Of a DNA stretch of 64,000 bases, positions 1-11,043 are shown one piece after another. Source of the DNA: Paratinospora sagittata (taxonomy: Eukaryota; Streptophyta; Magnoliopsida; Ranunculales; Menispermaceae); the NCBI GenBank assembly GCA_035771175.1, contig CM069603.1, positions 28,488,308 to 28,552,307 of the forward strand, in the 5' to 3' direction. The notes beneath the pieces were generated by a model. It ran no database searches. It was not told the DNA's origin and saw only the letters and a list, made by a program, of their open reading frames with translations. A program made the position numbers and the translations under genes. Every line of letters starts with the position of its first letter. Within the stretch, counting starts at the first letter, position 1.

Positions 1-240
1 TCTCCTCAATCTACCATTGGATGGATATTAGATTTGGGTATGGAGTTTACAACTGATATTTATGCATTCTGGTCGGTGGAGATCGTGATTAGAGGTTTCT
101 TCTAAGAGATCTAATCTCTCAAACAAAGCTGGTCGGAAAGTCTGGATTTCTCGCGCCGTTTCGCTCAAACTAATAGATCCCCTCAATCTACCGTTGGATG
201 GATATCATATTTGGGTATGTAGTTTAAAACTGATATTTCT
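1..240. repeat. Degenerate direct repeat inside LTR A
   Basis: The 'cctcaatctaccattggatgg' region near position 4 recurs near position 181 with a few changes, each followed by a similar 'atttgggtatg.agttta.aactgatattt' tail. The offset is about 177 bp. A third, weaker relative lies near 4730 in the right-hand LTR. Confidence 0.6.
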
Positions 241-1340
241 ACATTCCGAACGATGGAGATGTTTATGGGTTAAGTATGTTGTGTGATATAGTCATCTGAG
301 TTCGAGTATTTACAGCAGGAAAGGAGAAATTGTCTGATTAGAGACTTGTTCATCAAAGATACCTATCTTTTCGGTCCACTGTTGGATTGGGTTGATATTT
401 GGACAGAAGGTTTGTTTCTTCACACACTTCAATCTGTACAGTTGATTTTGTGATTACATATTTCTGTTGGTAGATTGATACATCTGAACAGAATATTAAA
501 TGAAGAATTATTAGGGTTGCTTGTATTAGACCTAAATTTAGAATATGAACTTAGACCTTTCCAAATAGCTTGCATGTCAACTATGTTGACCTAGTTGCCA
601 TTGTTGATGAACCCATGATGCAAAATCAGTGATATACATGGCTGAACATGGTGACTTAGTGTAAATCGGCAATATGGCCTAAGTATGGAAAATTTCATAT
701 TTTAGGGCTTTTGATGCTTTTGGCCTAGAATCATTGAATTGATGCAACTTATGTTTAATTAAGCATGATTAGGGTTGATTATGCTATTGATTTGGTGGTT
801 GTGACCATATCATGGGTTAGGCCTACTTGTAATCAAGTGACCCAATTTGGGCATGTTTATGCCTAAGGAATTGAAAATCAGTATTTTTGATTAATATAAT
901 AGTTTATGAATGAGAACTATGCATTAGAGGCCTAAGTCATGTGATTTGAGTTGAATGATGGGATTAGATGGGATTTAGGCCTATTGTCTATATGTGGGCT
1001 GATTTAGGGTTGACGTGTAATGTCTATGTGATTGAGCATAGAAATTGATGTGTGGTAGGATATTGATGAATGTTTCAGGATCTTGATTGGGTTGATTCGG
1101 TTTGGTGGTCGTGTATGGTTAAATACTCTCGCGAGGCTTGGTTGTGAGTAGACTTCATTTATGATTATATCTTTTATGTCATCATATCACTTATATATAT
1201 TGTATGTTGAAAGCATGAATGTGTTCTAATGTTTTGAATGATGCATTGATTTGAGAAAACCTTATGACTTTGGTTGGACTCATCTATCTGGCTAATAGGG
1301 GGACTTAACCTTGTCATAGGAGGGTTTTAAAAAGGAAATA

Positions 1341-1452
1341 TTTGGGGATGAGAACGGTACGGTGAAATAGACGTGCAGTAGTAACCCCAAATAAACATGA
1401 TTGGGGTCAACGGTACGGTGAAATAGACGTGCACTAGTAACCCCAATGCACG
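1341..1452. repeat. 56-bp tandem repeat, two copies, in LTR A
   Basis: The block containing AACGGTACGGTGAAATAGAC starts at 1353 and again at 1409 and is almost identical in both copies, including the flanking 'agtaacccca'. It lies between the promoter-like part and the LTR end. Confidence 0.75.
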
Positions 1453-2163
1453 TGGAATGTGGATCCAAATTGGTAAGCTTTTACTTGCATCGAACTTATT
1501 ATAAATGCTTGATATCTATATGATTATGAGCTTTTAATCATGCTACACATTGACATGCATACATGATATTTATTGATGAGTATTGATAGCATATTTGAAT
1601 TCTATTCACTGGGCACCGTTGGCTCACCCTCATTTTCCTCTTTCAGGTCCTTCTGTCTCGAATAAGGGCAAAGAAGTAGTAATATCTTGAGGGCCTTGCC
1701 TGCGAGATAATCCAAGGCCTCGATGTGAGTTGAGAGGCATTTTGATTGAACTGTGTTTTAAATTATGAAGTATTATTTTTTGGATTATGTAATTATAACA
1801 CTTACCACATTGTAGTATGGGTGAGTTGGGACTTGTTAGATAGACCATGTGGGCATATGAAGATTTTTATTTGTAACCACAATTTTTGACTTTATGTGTA
1901 TGTCGATTTTAATGGACTGTAGGGATTATGATTTTATTTATGGTTCATTTTTATGGATTATCTCTTGTCTTGGATGATTAATACGGTTGGTAGTTTTGTT
2001 TAGTACCTTTTGATATTATGTCGTTGTTTGAGATAAGGCTTGTAGGGTCTCAACCACCTCACGGGAGTTGAGGAGTGGTCGGAGATGCCTACGCCGGGCG
2101 TCCCGCCGCATTTCGCACTCCATTCCCTGCGGGGTTGGTGGTCCGGGGTGCGGGGTCGTCACA

Positions 2164-4552
2164 AACTGATTGGGGCCAAGTTCTTTTCGAAGATTGACTT
2201 GAGGTCTGGGTACCATCAGTTGAGGATGTGTCGAAGACTGCTTTTTGGACGAGGTATGGACATTACAAGTTTCTGGTGATGCCCTTCGGGTTGACTAATG
2301 CACCGGCTATGTTCATGGATCTGACGCAGAAAGTGTTCAGGCCGTACCTTGACCAATTCATTATAGTCTTCATCGATGATATCCTAGTCTATTCTAAGAC
2401 AAGAAAGGATCATGAGCGTCATCTTAGAGTTACCTTGCAGACATTGTTGGAGCATAGGCTGTATGCCAAGCTGAGCAAGTGTGATTTCTGGATGACTGAG
2501 GTGAAATTCTTGGGTCATGTGGTTAGTGCAGAGGGTATTTCTGTTGATTCTGCTAAGGTTGAGGCAATCATTGATTGGCCAAGACCTACCACAGTGACCA
2601 AGATTCGTAGCTTTCTGGGTTTGGCTGGCTATTACAGGAAGTTCGTGAAAGACTTTTCCACGATATCCGCACCGATGACTAAGCTGACTCAAAAGAACGT
2701 GGCCTTCACGTGGTCAGATGCCTGTGAGAGAGCTTTCAGTGAGTTGAAAAAGAGGTTAACTACAACTCCAGTGTTGATTCTTCCAGAGCCTGGGAAAGAG
2801 TTGGTGATTTATACTGATGCATCACTATTAGGTCTGGGATGTGTATTGACGCAGGAGGGTCGAGTGGTTGCATATGCATCTAGACAGCTTAAAGTGCATG
2901 AGCACAACTACCCTGTGCTTGATTTGGAGCTGGCCGCTATTGTATTTGCACTGAAGCTATGGAGGCACTACTTTTATGGTGAGAGGTTCACTTTGTTTTC
3001 TGAGCACAAGAGTTTGGAGTACCTCTTTGATCAGAAGGAGCTGAATATGCGGCAGAGGAGATGGCTCGAGTTACTAAAGGATTATGATTTCTCTTTGGAA
3101 TATCATCCTGGCAAAGCCAATGTTGTGGCTGATGCTTTGAGCCGTAGGCGAGCAGGGACTCAGGTGGTTGCTTTTCAGATAGCCCAGCAATGGCATTTAC
3201 TTGAGAGAGTGACTATGATGAGTATACTCTCGAACGCACCACTTACTGAGATATGTGCTCAGATGCACGTGCAGCTTGCGGATGCCCATATTCTGCGGGT
3301 TAGATATTTACAGGAACATTGTCCAGATTATGACGTGTACCGTGGATACGCAGACAGTGTTGACCAGGCCGATTGGCAAATTGGTCCAGATGATGTCTTG
3401 CGGTATAGAGGGAGACTATGGATCCCATATGATGCTGAGTTGCGTGCTGAGAGACTTCGAGAGGCTCACAGGTCTCAGTATACTGTTCATCCAGGGGCTA
3501 CCAAGATGTACCATGATATGAAGAGATTTGTTTGGAGGCACGGGATGAAGAAGAGTATTGCTGAGTATGTGCAAAGATGTGAGGCGTGCCAGCAGGTTAA
3601 GGCTGAACACCGGAAACCTGGAGGTCAGATGCAACCATTGCCCATACCCGAGTGGAAATGGGAACACATCACGATGGATTTCGTCATGGGATTGCCGAGG
3701 TCTCAGGGCAGATTTGATGCCATTTGGGTTGTGGTTGATAGATTGACCAAGAGTGCGCACTTCCTTCCTATGAGTGCCAGGAACTCTGTGGATAGACTGA
3801 GCAGATTGTATGTGAGAAAGATTGTGAGATTGCATGGAGTGCCCTTGTCTATCGTGTCGGATCGAGATCCACGATTTACATCAAGGTTTTGGCAGGCCTT
3901 GCAGACTCGATTTAGGACCCGCCTCCGACTCAGTACAACATTTCATCCTCAGACGGACGGTCAGTCCGAGAGAGTGATTTAGATGCTGGAAGATATGCTA
4001 AGGTCTTGCATTTTAGAGTTCGATGGTGGTTGGGGTGAGCATTTGCCCTTATGTGAATTTGCTTACAACAACAATTATCAGGCTAGCATTGGTATGGCAC
4101 CGTATGAGGCTTTATATGGAAGACCCTGTAGATCTCCAGCTTGTTGGTACGAGGTGGGTGATACGCAGTTATGGGGCCCTGATGCAATTGTTAAGCAGAC
4201 TGAGAAAATCAAGCTGATTCGGCAGAGGCTGAAGTCTTCTCAGGACAGGCAAAAAAGTTATTATGATAACCGGCATCGGCCGTTAGAGTTTGCAGTAGGA
4301 GGTCTAGTTTTGCTTAAGGTCTCGCCACTCAAAGGTCATATGAGGTTCAGTGTCAGTGGAAAACTTGCCCCTAGGTTTATTGGGCCATTCTGGATTGTTG
4401 AGAGGATTGGACCAGTAGCGTACAGGTTGGCTCTACCTTCTCAGCTCGGAGACCCGTTCGACGTCAAAACATGTCGAGAACAGTGTTTTGGATCCAGTGG
4501 AGCTCTCTCCATGGAGGAAGAGATTTCTGTCACAAATTACATCAATGGTTGA
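2164..4552 (+). pseudogene. Gypsy pol remnant A: RT (partial), RNase H, integrase, integrase C-terminus
   Basis: The frame reads from the RT palm through RNase H and integrase. Visible landmarks are [15 protein letters not shown] at the left edge, [10 protein letters not shown], the intact catalytic FIDD (around 2370), [12 protein letters not shown], RNase H IYTDAS, a zinc-binding HHCC at about 3490-3600 and an integrase DDE set ([22 protein letters not shown]). This is a chromovirus (Tekay/Del-like) pol. Damage: protease, gag, primer site and the RT N-terminus are missing because LTR sequence joins RT directly near 2163; a small deletion follows SGYHQLR at about 2225; a TAG at 3980-3982 replaces a Gln codon just after the integrase Glu; the chromodomain end is scrambled after about 4455. 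RNase H FSDHKS reads FSEHKS. It cannot be autonomous. Confidence 0.9.
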
Positions 4553-7082
4553 TCTCCTAGATTCGTGGTCTGATTGAGGTGAAATTTTTTCAGCTCATTT
4601 TTATATGATAGATCTTCATCATGAACGGTGAAGATCTTCATTGGGGTTACCTACTATGAGTTATAAGACTCCAAACACTATTTCACGGATTTTTGGATTT
4701 TCTTATGCAGTTTTGATCAAACAGTTATATCTCTCAATCCCACCGTTGGATTGAGTTGCACGTTTACCAGAATGTTGGTAACTGACTCATGCAATCTTTG
4801 AAGGGTTAAGATGTTAAATTGGGGGGTATTTGGCCAAAAATGGACTATCTAAGTGCAAGTATTGTAACAGGAAAACTGATTTTTTGATAGTTTTTGGGAA
4901 CTTTTAGTTGTGGGCCCAAGCTTGTCTATTTAAGCAACCAAAACGTAATTTTATGCTCATTTGCTCATTTCTTAGCCAGAAAAGAGAGAAAGGAGCTGGA
5001 GAGGAGAAAAGGAGAGGAAAATTAGGGTTTGGTGGTTTCTTGCTCAAGAACACCTAAGGTTTGCATTTTTCCTCCATTTCTTCCTTGAATCTCTCTATTA
5101 GTTGCATGATAGCTTTATTTTCAGCATGAGGGTTTCATTTTGATGCATGCATTGTGATGAACCTTGGATGGGTGGAAGACCAAAGTTGGAGTTGAGTCTT
5201 GCATGTCACATATGTGTGATTAGAGAGTGTTAGGAGTACACTAATGGTGAAACCCCCAATTTCTAGCAAGAAATTGGAAGGGTTAGTTCAAATGACCTAT
5301 ACTTAGTTTATGACCTTAGACTTTTTCAAAATCTTTGCATGTCAACTATGTTGACCTAGTGACCATTGTGGATGACTCCATGTTGCAAGATCAGTAAAAT
5401 TCATGGCTGAACATGGTGGCCTAGTGTAAAATTGGCAATATGACCTATGTATGAAAATTTTCAGATTTGGGGCTTTTGATGCTCTTGATATAAAATCTGG
5501 AAAATTATGCAATGTAGGTCTAATTGAACATGATTAGGGTTGTTTGATGATTGAATTCAGTGGGTTCTCATAATGGACACCCTAAGGTTGACTAATTTTG
5601 ATCTAGGCTAAGTATTTGGCATTTTTCATGTACTTTGGCAATTTTGCATGTAATTTGGGGATTTTGCCCAAATTGGGACTTTTCACCCAAAGCAAGTCAA
5701 TTTATGAAATTGACTTGGGATTGTTTAATTGGACCCAAATTGAGTAGAATCATGGGTTTAAAATATTAGAACCTATGTTAAATTGATATGACTTAGTTCA
5801 TTTTGACCTTATGTTTTATATTGGCCTAATTGAGGGTTTTGACCAAGACTTAGTCAATTGATGAAATTGACATGATGTATAGTCTAATTGACCCTAATTA
5901 TAATTGAATTTCAAGTTGGGCAATATGGAAATTGGCTCAAGGGGGTAATTAATTTAGAATCTAATTGACTTTATATTGGGTTTGAACATGGGATTTTGAC
6001 ACACTTTATGACTGATTTTCAGTTGTGTGAACCATGTTATTCCAGGTCTTGTGATTGATCTTGAACCGGTTTAGTCAATTGGAGAGTTTTGGCGATTGGA
6101 TTGGCTAGACTTAGCCAATCAAGTGTGAGTGTTCTTTTACTTTTGAATTATTTATACGTGGCATTGTAGTATAGAAATGTTTTAAATGCTTATTTATGAT
6201 GGTATGCATGTTTTAATATTCCATGAAATACATTTGAGCATAATTCATTGGTATGACAATTTGGGTTGTGGCTCCTAGTTGAAATTTCCTCTTTTTGGGA
6301 ATTCTCATAAGTCTAGCGGCGATCCCAATTGTGTACCTGGCAGAGGGTTTTATGGCTTATGTATGGGTAGGTTAGTTTAGGCTAATCTTACGTGCTGCAC
6401 AACCCCAGAAATCCTATTAGGATACGAGTATTGAGTGTGTGTTCAGGTACTGTGTGTAGCGCAACAGCCTTGACCCCCCGTACTCAGGATGTGTTAGGAT
6501 TGCATGAGCATGACCACAAATGTTATGCATTGTCTTATGTATGACTTGATCCATTATGTTAGCATGTATGTAATCTATTTCATCATCATGATATTTCAAC
6601 TGTTTTATGATCTTACCATGTTTTATAAATGCACGTATATGCCACTTGTAAATAACATTCACTGAGCTGGCTGTAGCTCACACCTCACCATCTTCTTTCA
6701 GGATCTGATAGAAAAGGAAAAGGGAAGGCTTGACTGCGGAGCGTCCCTTGTTTTTGTTTCATGCAGGTGTTGTACATTTAGTTTTGTATTTTGATAATTG
6801 TGTACATGATAACACCTAGTAATTGTATATTTAACACATAGTTGGGATATGTTGGGTTTTGTATCATTTTGAAGACTCTGAAATCTTATATTTGTAAAAA
6901 TTTGGAGAAGTAATATTTTATTTCATTATGATCATGTTAGTTGGTTGTTAAGGATGTACTTTTATTTCTTTTTGGGGATTCGTATATTTATTCTAGAGCT
7001 GACGGGACGTCGGGTGTACCGACGGAGGGTATACTCGAAGGTTCCCGTGCCGGTCTTGACGTCACGTAGAGTAGGTCGTGAC
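4553..7082 (+). mobile_element. Gypsy LTR (right LTR of element A)
   Basis: No coding potential. The stretch has promoter-like 'tctatttaag' near 4926, a purine-rich leader (4975-5030), AT-rich middle, a 'cactgagctggctgtagctcac' motif near 6660 and the family terminus GTCGTGACA at 7082. The exact LTR start was not found: no clear polypurine tract or TGTAACACCCC start is visible between 4450 and 4900, so the pol/LTR junction is probably a deletion. At 7083 the sequence changes to minus-strand element D. Confidence 0.65.
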
Positions 7083-7758
7083 AAGTAGTTAACCTTTTCT
7101 TTAACACAGTGAAAACATCCTCACATGTTGGAGTTCACACATATGGCACATTTTTTTGAGTTGGTCTAGTGAGTGGAGTAGCCAATCGAGAAAAACCCTC
7201 CACAAATTTTCTATAATACCCAGCTAGACCCAGAAAACTGCGAATCTCAGTCACTGTGGTTGGTCTTGGCCAATTTATAATTGTCTCGACCTTAGTAGAA
7301 TCAACAGAAACACCTTCTCCACTAACCACATGACCTAAAAATTTCACCTCATTTATTCAAAACTCACATTTACTGAACTTGGCATATAATCAATGCTCTC
7401 TCGGTGTTTGCAATGTGATACGAAGATGCTGCTTATGCTCCTCGTGAGTCTTGGAATAAATGAGAATTTCATCTATGAAAACAATAATAAACTGGTCCAG
7501 ATATATCTTAAATACCCTTTGCGTAAAGTCCATAAACACGGTTGGTGCATTAGTCAGACCAAAGGGCATCACAAGAAATTCATAATGACCATATCCTGTT
7601 CTAAAAGCAGTTTTTGGTATATCATCTTCCCGAATTATCAATTGATGGTATTCAGATTGCAAATCAATCTTAGAAAAGAATTTGGCATCATTCAACTGAT
7701 CAAACAAGTCATCAATAAGTAGTAGAGGATACTTGTTTTTAACTGTCACTCTGTTCAA
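7083..7758 (-). pseudogene. Gypsy element D: reverse transcriptase fragment
   Basis: Minus-strand RT of the same chromovirus type as A and C. From 7758 leftwards one reads [33 protein letters not shown], then FIDEIL at the active site, followed after stops by [15 protein letters not shown] and [12 protein letters not shown]. The second catalytic Asp of FIDD is Glu here (codon at 7468-7470), which should abolish polymerisation. Frames break at about 7390 and 7135. The RNase H and integrase parts are absent because the element is cut at 7082/7083 by element A; they may lie left of the window. Confidence 0.88.
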
Positions 7759-8215
7759 CTAACAACAGTCTATACATAACCTCAAACTTCCATCTTTCTT
7801 CTTCACAAACAACACAGAAGCTCCTCAGGGTGACATACTCGAGGTAATAAACCCTTTAGTCATCAATTCATTTAACTGCACATTGAGTTCTCGCAACTCT
7901 TTTGGTGCCATTCTATAGGGTGGAATAGAAATAGGCTTTGTACCCGGCATTAGCTCTATAATAAAATCAATCTCCCATGTCGGTGGTAATCTTGGCAAAT
8001 CATCTGGAAAAATATCCAGGTACTCACAAACTACAGGAGTGCTTGTATCCCGTGTCGGTAGTACTCAAAATGCCTGTATCATTTTCTCTTACTAGCTTAA
8101 TACTAGGCAACATCCATATTTCTTCATCAGTAGCCTTCCTACCTCCAGTGGGAGGCTTTAAAGATGTCATACCACTATAGACAAATGAGGGTTGTCCTGG
8201 TATCTGAAAGACTAC
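7759..8215 (-). pseudogene. Gypsy element D: protease-RT linker, broken
   Basis: Between the protease and RT pieces the minus strand still aligns in patches to element C (20400-20830), for example the region encoding the '[18 protein letters not shown]' neighbourhood near 7780-7840. Several stops interrupt it. It adds no separate gene. Confidence 0.6.
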
Positions 8216-8722
8216 TCATTTAGAAAAGCAGTCAACATGGGTACGATAGGAAGCCAACCAATCCATACCCAATATAGCATCAAACTTCAGGAATTCTAAC
8301 ACCCTAAAGTTCACAATCATTTCATGACCCTCATATTTCACCACAAAATTTTTACATAACATATTTGGGTAGATTCTATCTCTTGCTGCAGTACTCAAAA
8401 TCATGGGTATACTAGTTCTAGCAGGAGATAAATGTAATCGATCTACCATATGTCCAACAATAAATGACAAGGTGGATCCGACATCAATCAATACAAACGT
8501 CATAGTATCACAAATACAAATCATACCTTCCACCAAATTCTTATTTGCCTCAGGATCTGGCTCTGTAACAACTCTGACCTGCTCTCTAGTAAGTGTGGCA
8601 ATAGTAATACTGGTAGATGGGCATGTTGGAGTCCTCAGAGCTAGCTGGAAAGGACACTGATATACCTTATGTCCCTTGTTTCTACATCTAAAACAAGTGA
8701 TAGGCGGGCGAGGTATAGAGGA
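8216..8722 (-). pseudogene. Gypsy element D: gag zinc knuckle and aspartic protease
   Basis: The minus strand encodes a CCHC knuckle, CFRCRNKGHKVYQC (CX2CX4HX4C), followed by a retropepsin-like domain with LIDVGSTLSF, a middle 'IYPNM...KYEGHEMIV' and ILGMDWLASY. In active relatives the catalytic motif is D-S/T-G; here it reads D-V-G. The frame starts inside the copia solo LTR E; the true transposon sequence begins at the TSD edge (8722) and continues on the other side of E at 11044. A stop ends it at 8216. Confidence 0.87.
8718..8722. repeat. Target-site duplication GAGGA of solo LTR E (partner 11039-11043)
   Basis: The five bases are identical on both sides of E, and joining them restores the gypsy gag-protease order seen in element C. 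Confidence 0.85.
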
Positions 8723-8950
8723 TTTTGGCCCAGTATTATAGTCCAAGAGGGGGGGTGAATTGGACTTGGCAAATTTTCGCGTTACTTTTCTAATATTTTA
8801 ATTAAACAAGTAATGTGAGCAGTCAGTAACAATCCAAATAACAAGTGCAGGAAAATAAATGAACACAAATGGTTTAGAGTGGTTCGATTCCCCTTAAATC
8901 TACATCCACTACCCAATCACACCGATCAGGATTTCTCAATCCACTATTGG

Positions 8951-9170
8951 CTAATCACTTATGGGCGGATTAGAAGTCATTTACACTAACCAACACCAGG
9001 GCCTGGTTAACAACCACTACAACGCTAACCTACACAAGGGCTTGGTTAGAAAGTCACAATCTAGCCTACACTAGGGCTTGGCTAGTAAGCCACAACTTGC
9101 AACCAACTTACGGGCGTGGTTACTTGCCGTACAAATAAGGTAATATCCCGGTTGACTTAACCAAGTCAAC
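8951..9170. repeat. Tandem covarying stem-loops (array A) in LTR E
   Basis: At a period of about 36 bp the arms are CTAATC/GATTAG (8951/8968), TAACC/GGTTA (8987/9005), CTAACC/GGTTAG (9025/9044), CTAGCC/GGCTAG (9061/9080) and a weak AACC/GGTT (9101/9118). The loops stay alike, each holding GGGC preceded by 'aca..a' or 'cttat'. The last hairpin is GTTGACTT-aacc-AAGTCAAC (9151-9170). Changes occur on both arms together. Confidence 0.85.
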
Positions 9171-10060
9171 AATGCATCAAGATTACAAAGATATAGAGAA
9201 GTGTATGACAACACTCTCAACAATTTAAGCTTACAATCTTGAATGAGACAACAATCACTATTCCAACCACTATGATTCTAAATGATGCAAAGTGTTGAAA
9301 TATGTTTTTGTCAAATGCATTCGATTCAAATATATGTGATGTAAAACAGTGAATCGAATATGCACAACTATCAAGATATTGATTCTAAATAACAATAAGT
9401 TTAAAGCTCAATAATCAATATAACATGATGATCAAAACTTGATGATTCTAAATATATATGTGATGAAGATCAAGAATCAAATAACTCAAGTATGATAAAA
9501 AACTTTGATTCAATATAATATGATATTAGCACGTGAATCGAAATCTCAAACTATTCATGAAACCACTAAACAATGAAATATGTTATGAAGATCAAGATAG
9601 GGTTTCACAAAAACAATCAATACAAAATCAGTTTTAAAGATTATAATCTAAGTACAAAAATTGATTTGCATAAACCAAAATCACAAGAATCTAGTTGTAG
9701 AAATGTATACCCCACTCGGGAAGGTTGAAGCACCAAGATTCTTCTTGTGTGAAGTTGGATGCGAGAAATCATGATCAAGACTCAAATAGAAGATGTAGAA
9801 ACACTTGAATCGTCTTGAACACTTGCACAAGAGAAACTCTCCAAGTTTCTCAAGGTTTTGAAAGATGTGGAGAACTATTCGGAAGATTGGATCAAATGAT
9901 CAAATGTTGTTGAACTTTTGCTTTCAAAGAAGGATTAAATGACTCAAGAACTTGTTGTTGGCTTGTAAAAAGACTTAGACGAAAAATACACAAGTTCTCT
10001 GGATTTTGCAAAAGTTGCTCTTCAAATGTGATATTTATAGATAAACACTATACCAAGGCA

Positions 10061-10416
10061 CAGGAATGCGTTCCTTAACATAGGAGTGCGTTTCTGGTCT
10101 GAAATTTGAAAATTTTTAGATTTTCCTTCCAATTAAGGAGCGCATTCCTTACTTAAGGAGCGTTTTCCTCAATATGTCCGTTGGGCATAGGAACGGGTTC
10201 CTTCAATAAGAACCACTGACTCTTAAATTTTTTCTATTTTACCCTTGGCAACAAGAACACGTTCCTCCTTTAAAGAGTGCGTTCCATTTTCCTGATCAAA
10301 AAAATTCTGAGTCTCGGGAAAAGCCACAGGAATGCGTTCCTCTTACAAGGAACATGTTCCTTAAACCCTAATAAAAAAAATACTAAGTCTCGGGAAAAAG
10401 CTCAGGAGCGCGTTCC
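10061..10416. repeat. Array of ten GCG-centred palindromes (array B) in LTR E
   Basis: About ten imperfect copies of the palindrome AGGA(A/G)(C/T)GCGTTCCT lie in 360 bp: for example AGGAATGCGTTCCT (10061), AAGGAGCGCATTCCTT (10135), AAGAACACGTTCCT (10252), AAGGAACATGTTCCTT (10347) and AGGAGCGCGTTCCTT (10403). Several are perfect dyads although their cores differ. The spacers show no common sequence. Confidence 0.85.
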
Positions 10417-11043
10417 TTCATTGACAAGTGCAAAAGACTTGATTTTTTATCATTTTAGGTTTAGGACATTGTCAAAAACATAGACTAATATTTTAAAAAC
10501 ATTTTAAATTTTTTTGGCACGATTAAGGTACAATTAACATAGTTAAAACATGAGTAGTTTAATCGATTAAACCAATGATAAAAGCAATAAATACAAAACA
10601 TGTGAAACAATAAAACCATGCAAAGTTGACAAGTTGACTGCATGTTAAACATTGATCAATATATGTATGATAAACAATTGTGACTAAGTGATAACATAAT
10701 TATCAAACTAATATGAATGCATGCATGATTAATCATATAATAATGTATATGAATGAGTGTATTAAACTATATGAATGATTTTTAAAAAGATGCAAATCAT
10801 GTGTGGTTGGAACAAGTAAAAGTCACTTTACAACACTAAGATTCTAGTAAAGAAATACAACCATAAAGCTCTTGAATCTTCGTGAAGTATTGTTCCTTCC
10901 ACATGCTTTGACATTACAGTTGAACCCATTAGAGATATCTAGTTAGCACTGAAACAACTACGTCAAAGAGATTAGATAACACATGTATGTTGTTTGCAAT
11001 CATCGAAACAAAAATGGCTGAGAGTAGTTACATCAACAGAGGA

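Larger units (their letters stand above)
1..2163 (+). mobile_element. Gypsy LTR remnant (left LTR of element A), 5' end outside window
   Basis: The stretch has no gene and reads as a long chromovirus-type LTR. It shares a block with 5280-5480 (both contain CATGTCAACTATGTTGACCT and a following 'ggctgaacatggtg' stretch), and its downstream part carries the 'cactgggcaccgttggctcac' region and a following 'tttcaggtcctt' that recur at 35880-35930 in another gypsy LTR. It ends in GTCGTCACA, one base from the GTCGTGACA end of the LTR at 7082. It is diverged from the 4.6-7.1 kb LTR by eye at roughly one base in five, so the two may not be the original pair of one insertion. The LTR start is left of position 1. 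Confidence 0.6.
8723..11038 (-). mobile_element. Copia (SIRE-like) solo LTR E, 2,316 bp
   Basis: On the minus strand it starts TGTTGATG and ends CTGGGCCAAAA just after an AATTCACCCCCCCTC block, a terminal arrangement shared with LTRs K and J. It interrupts the gag-protease region of gypsy element D and is flanked by a perfect 5-bp duplication GAGGA (8718-8722 and 11039-11043). No internal domain, primer site or second LTR is present, so it is a solo LTR left by LTR-LTR recombination. It holds two arrays of inverted repeats listed separately. The last bases differ from a canonical CA. Confidence 0.88.

Noticed and set aside
2016..2216. 66-codon minus-strand frame at the LTR A end
   Set aside because: It lies across the LTR/RT junction in antisense to a recognised pol frame and has no domain.
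3416..3835. 139-codon minus-strand frame
   Set aside because: Antisense shadow of the integrase of element A.
10061..10416. Regularly spaced short repeats that could suggest a CRISPR array
   Set aside because: The units are degenerate palindromes inside a eukaryotic LTR with irregular spacing; there are no cas genes and the genome is a plant.
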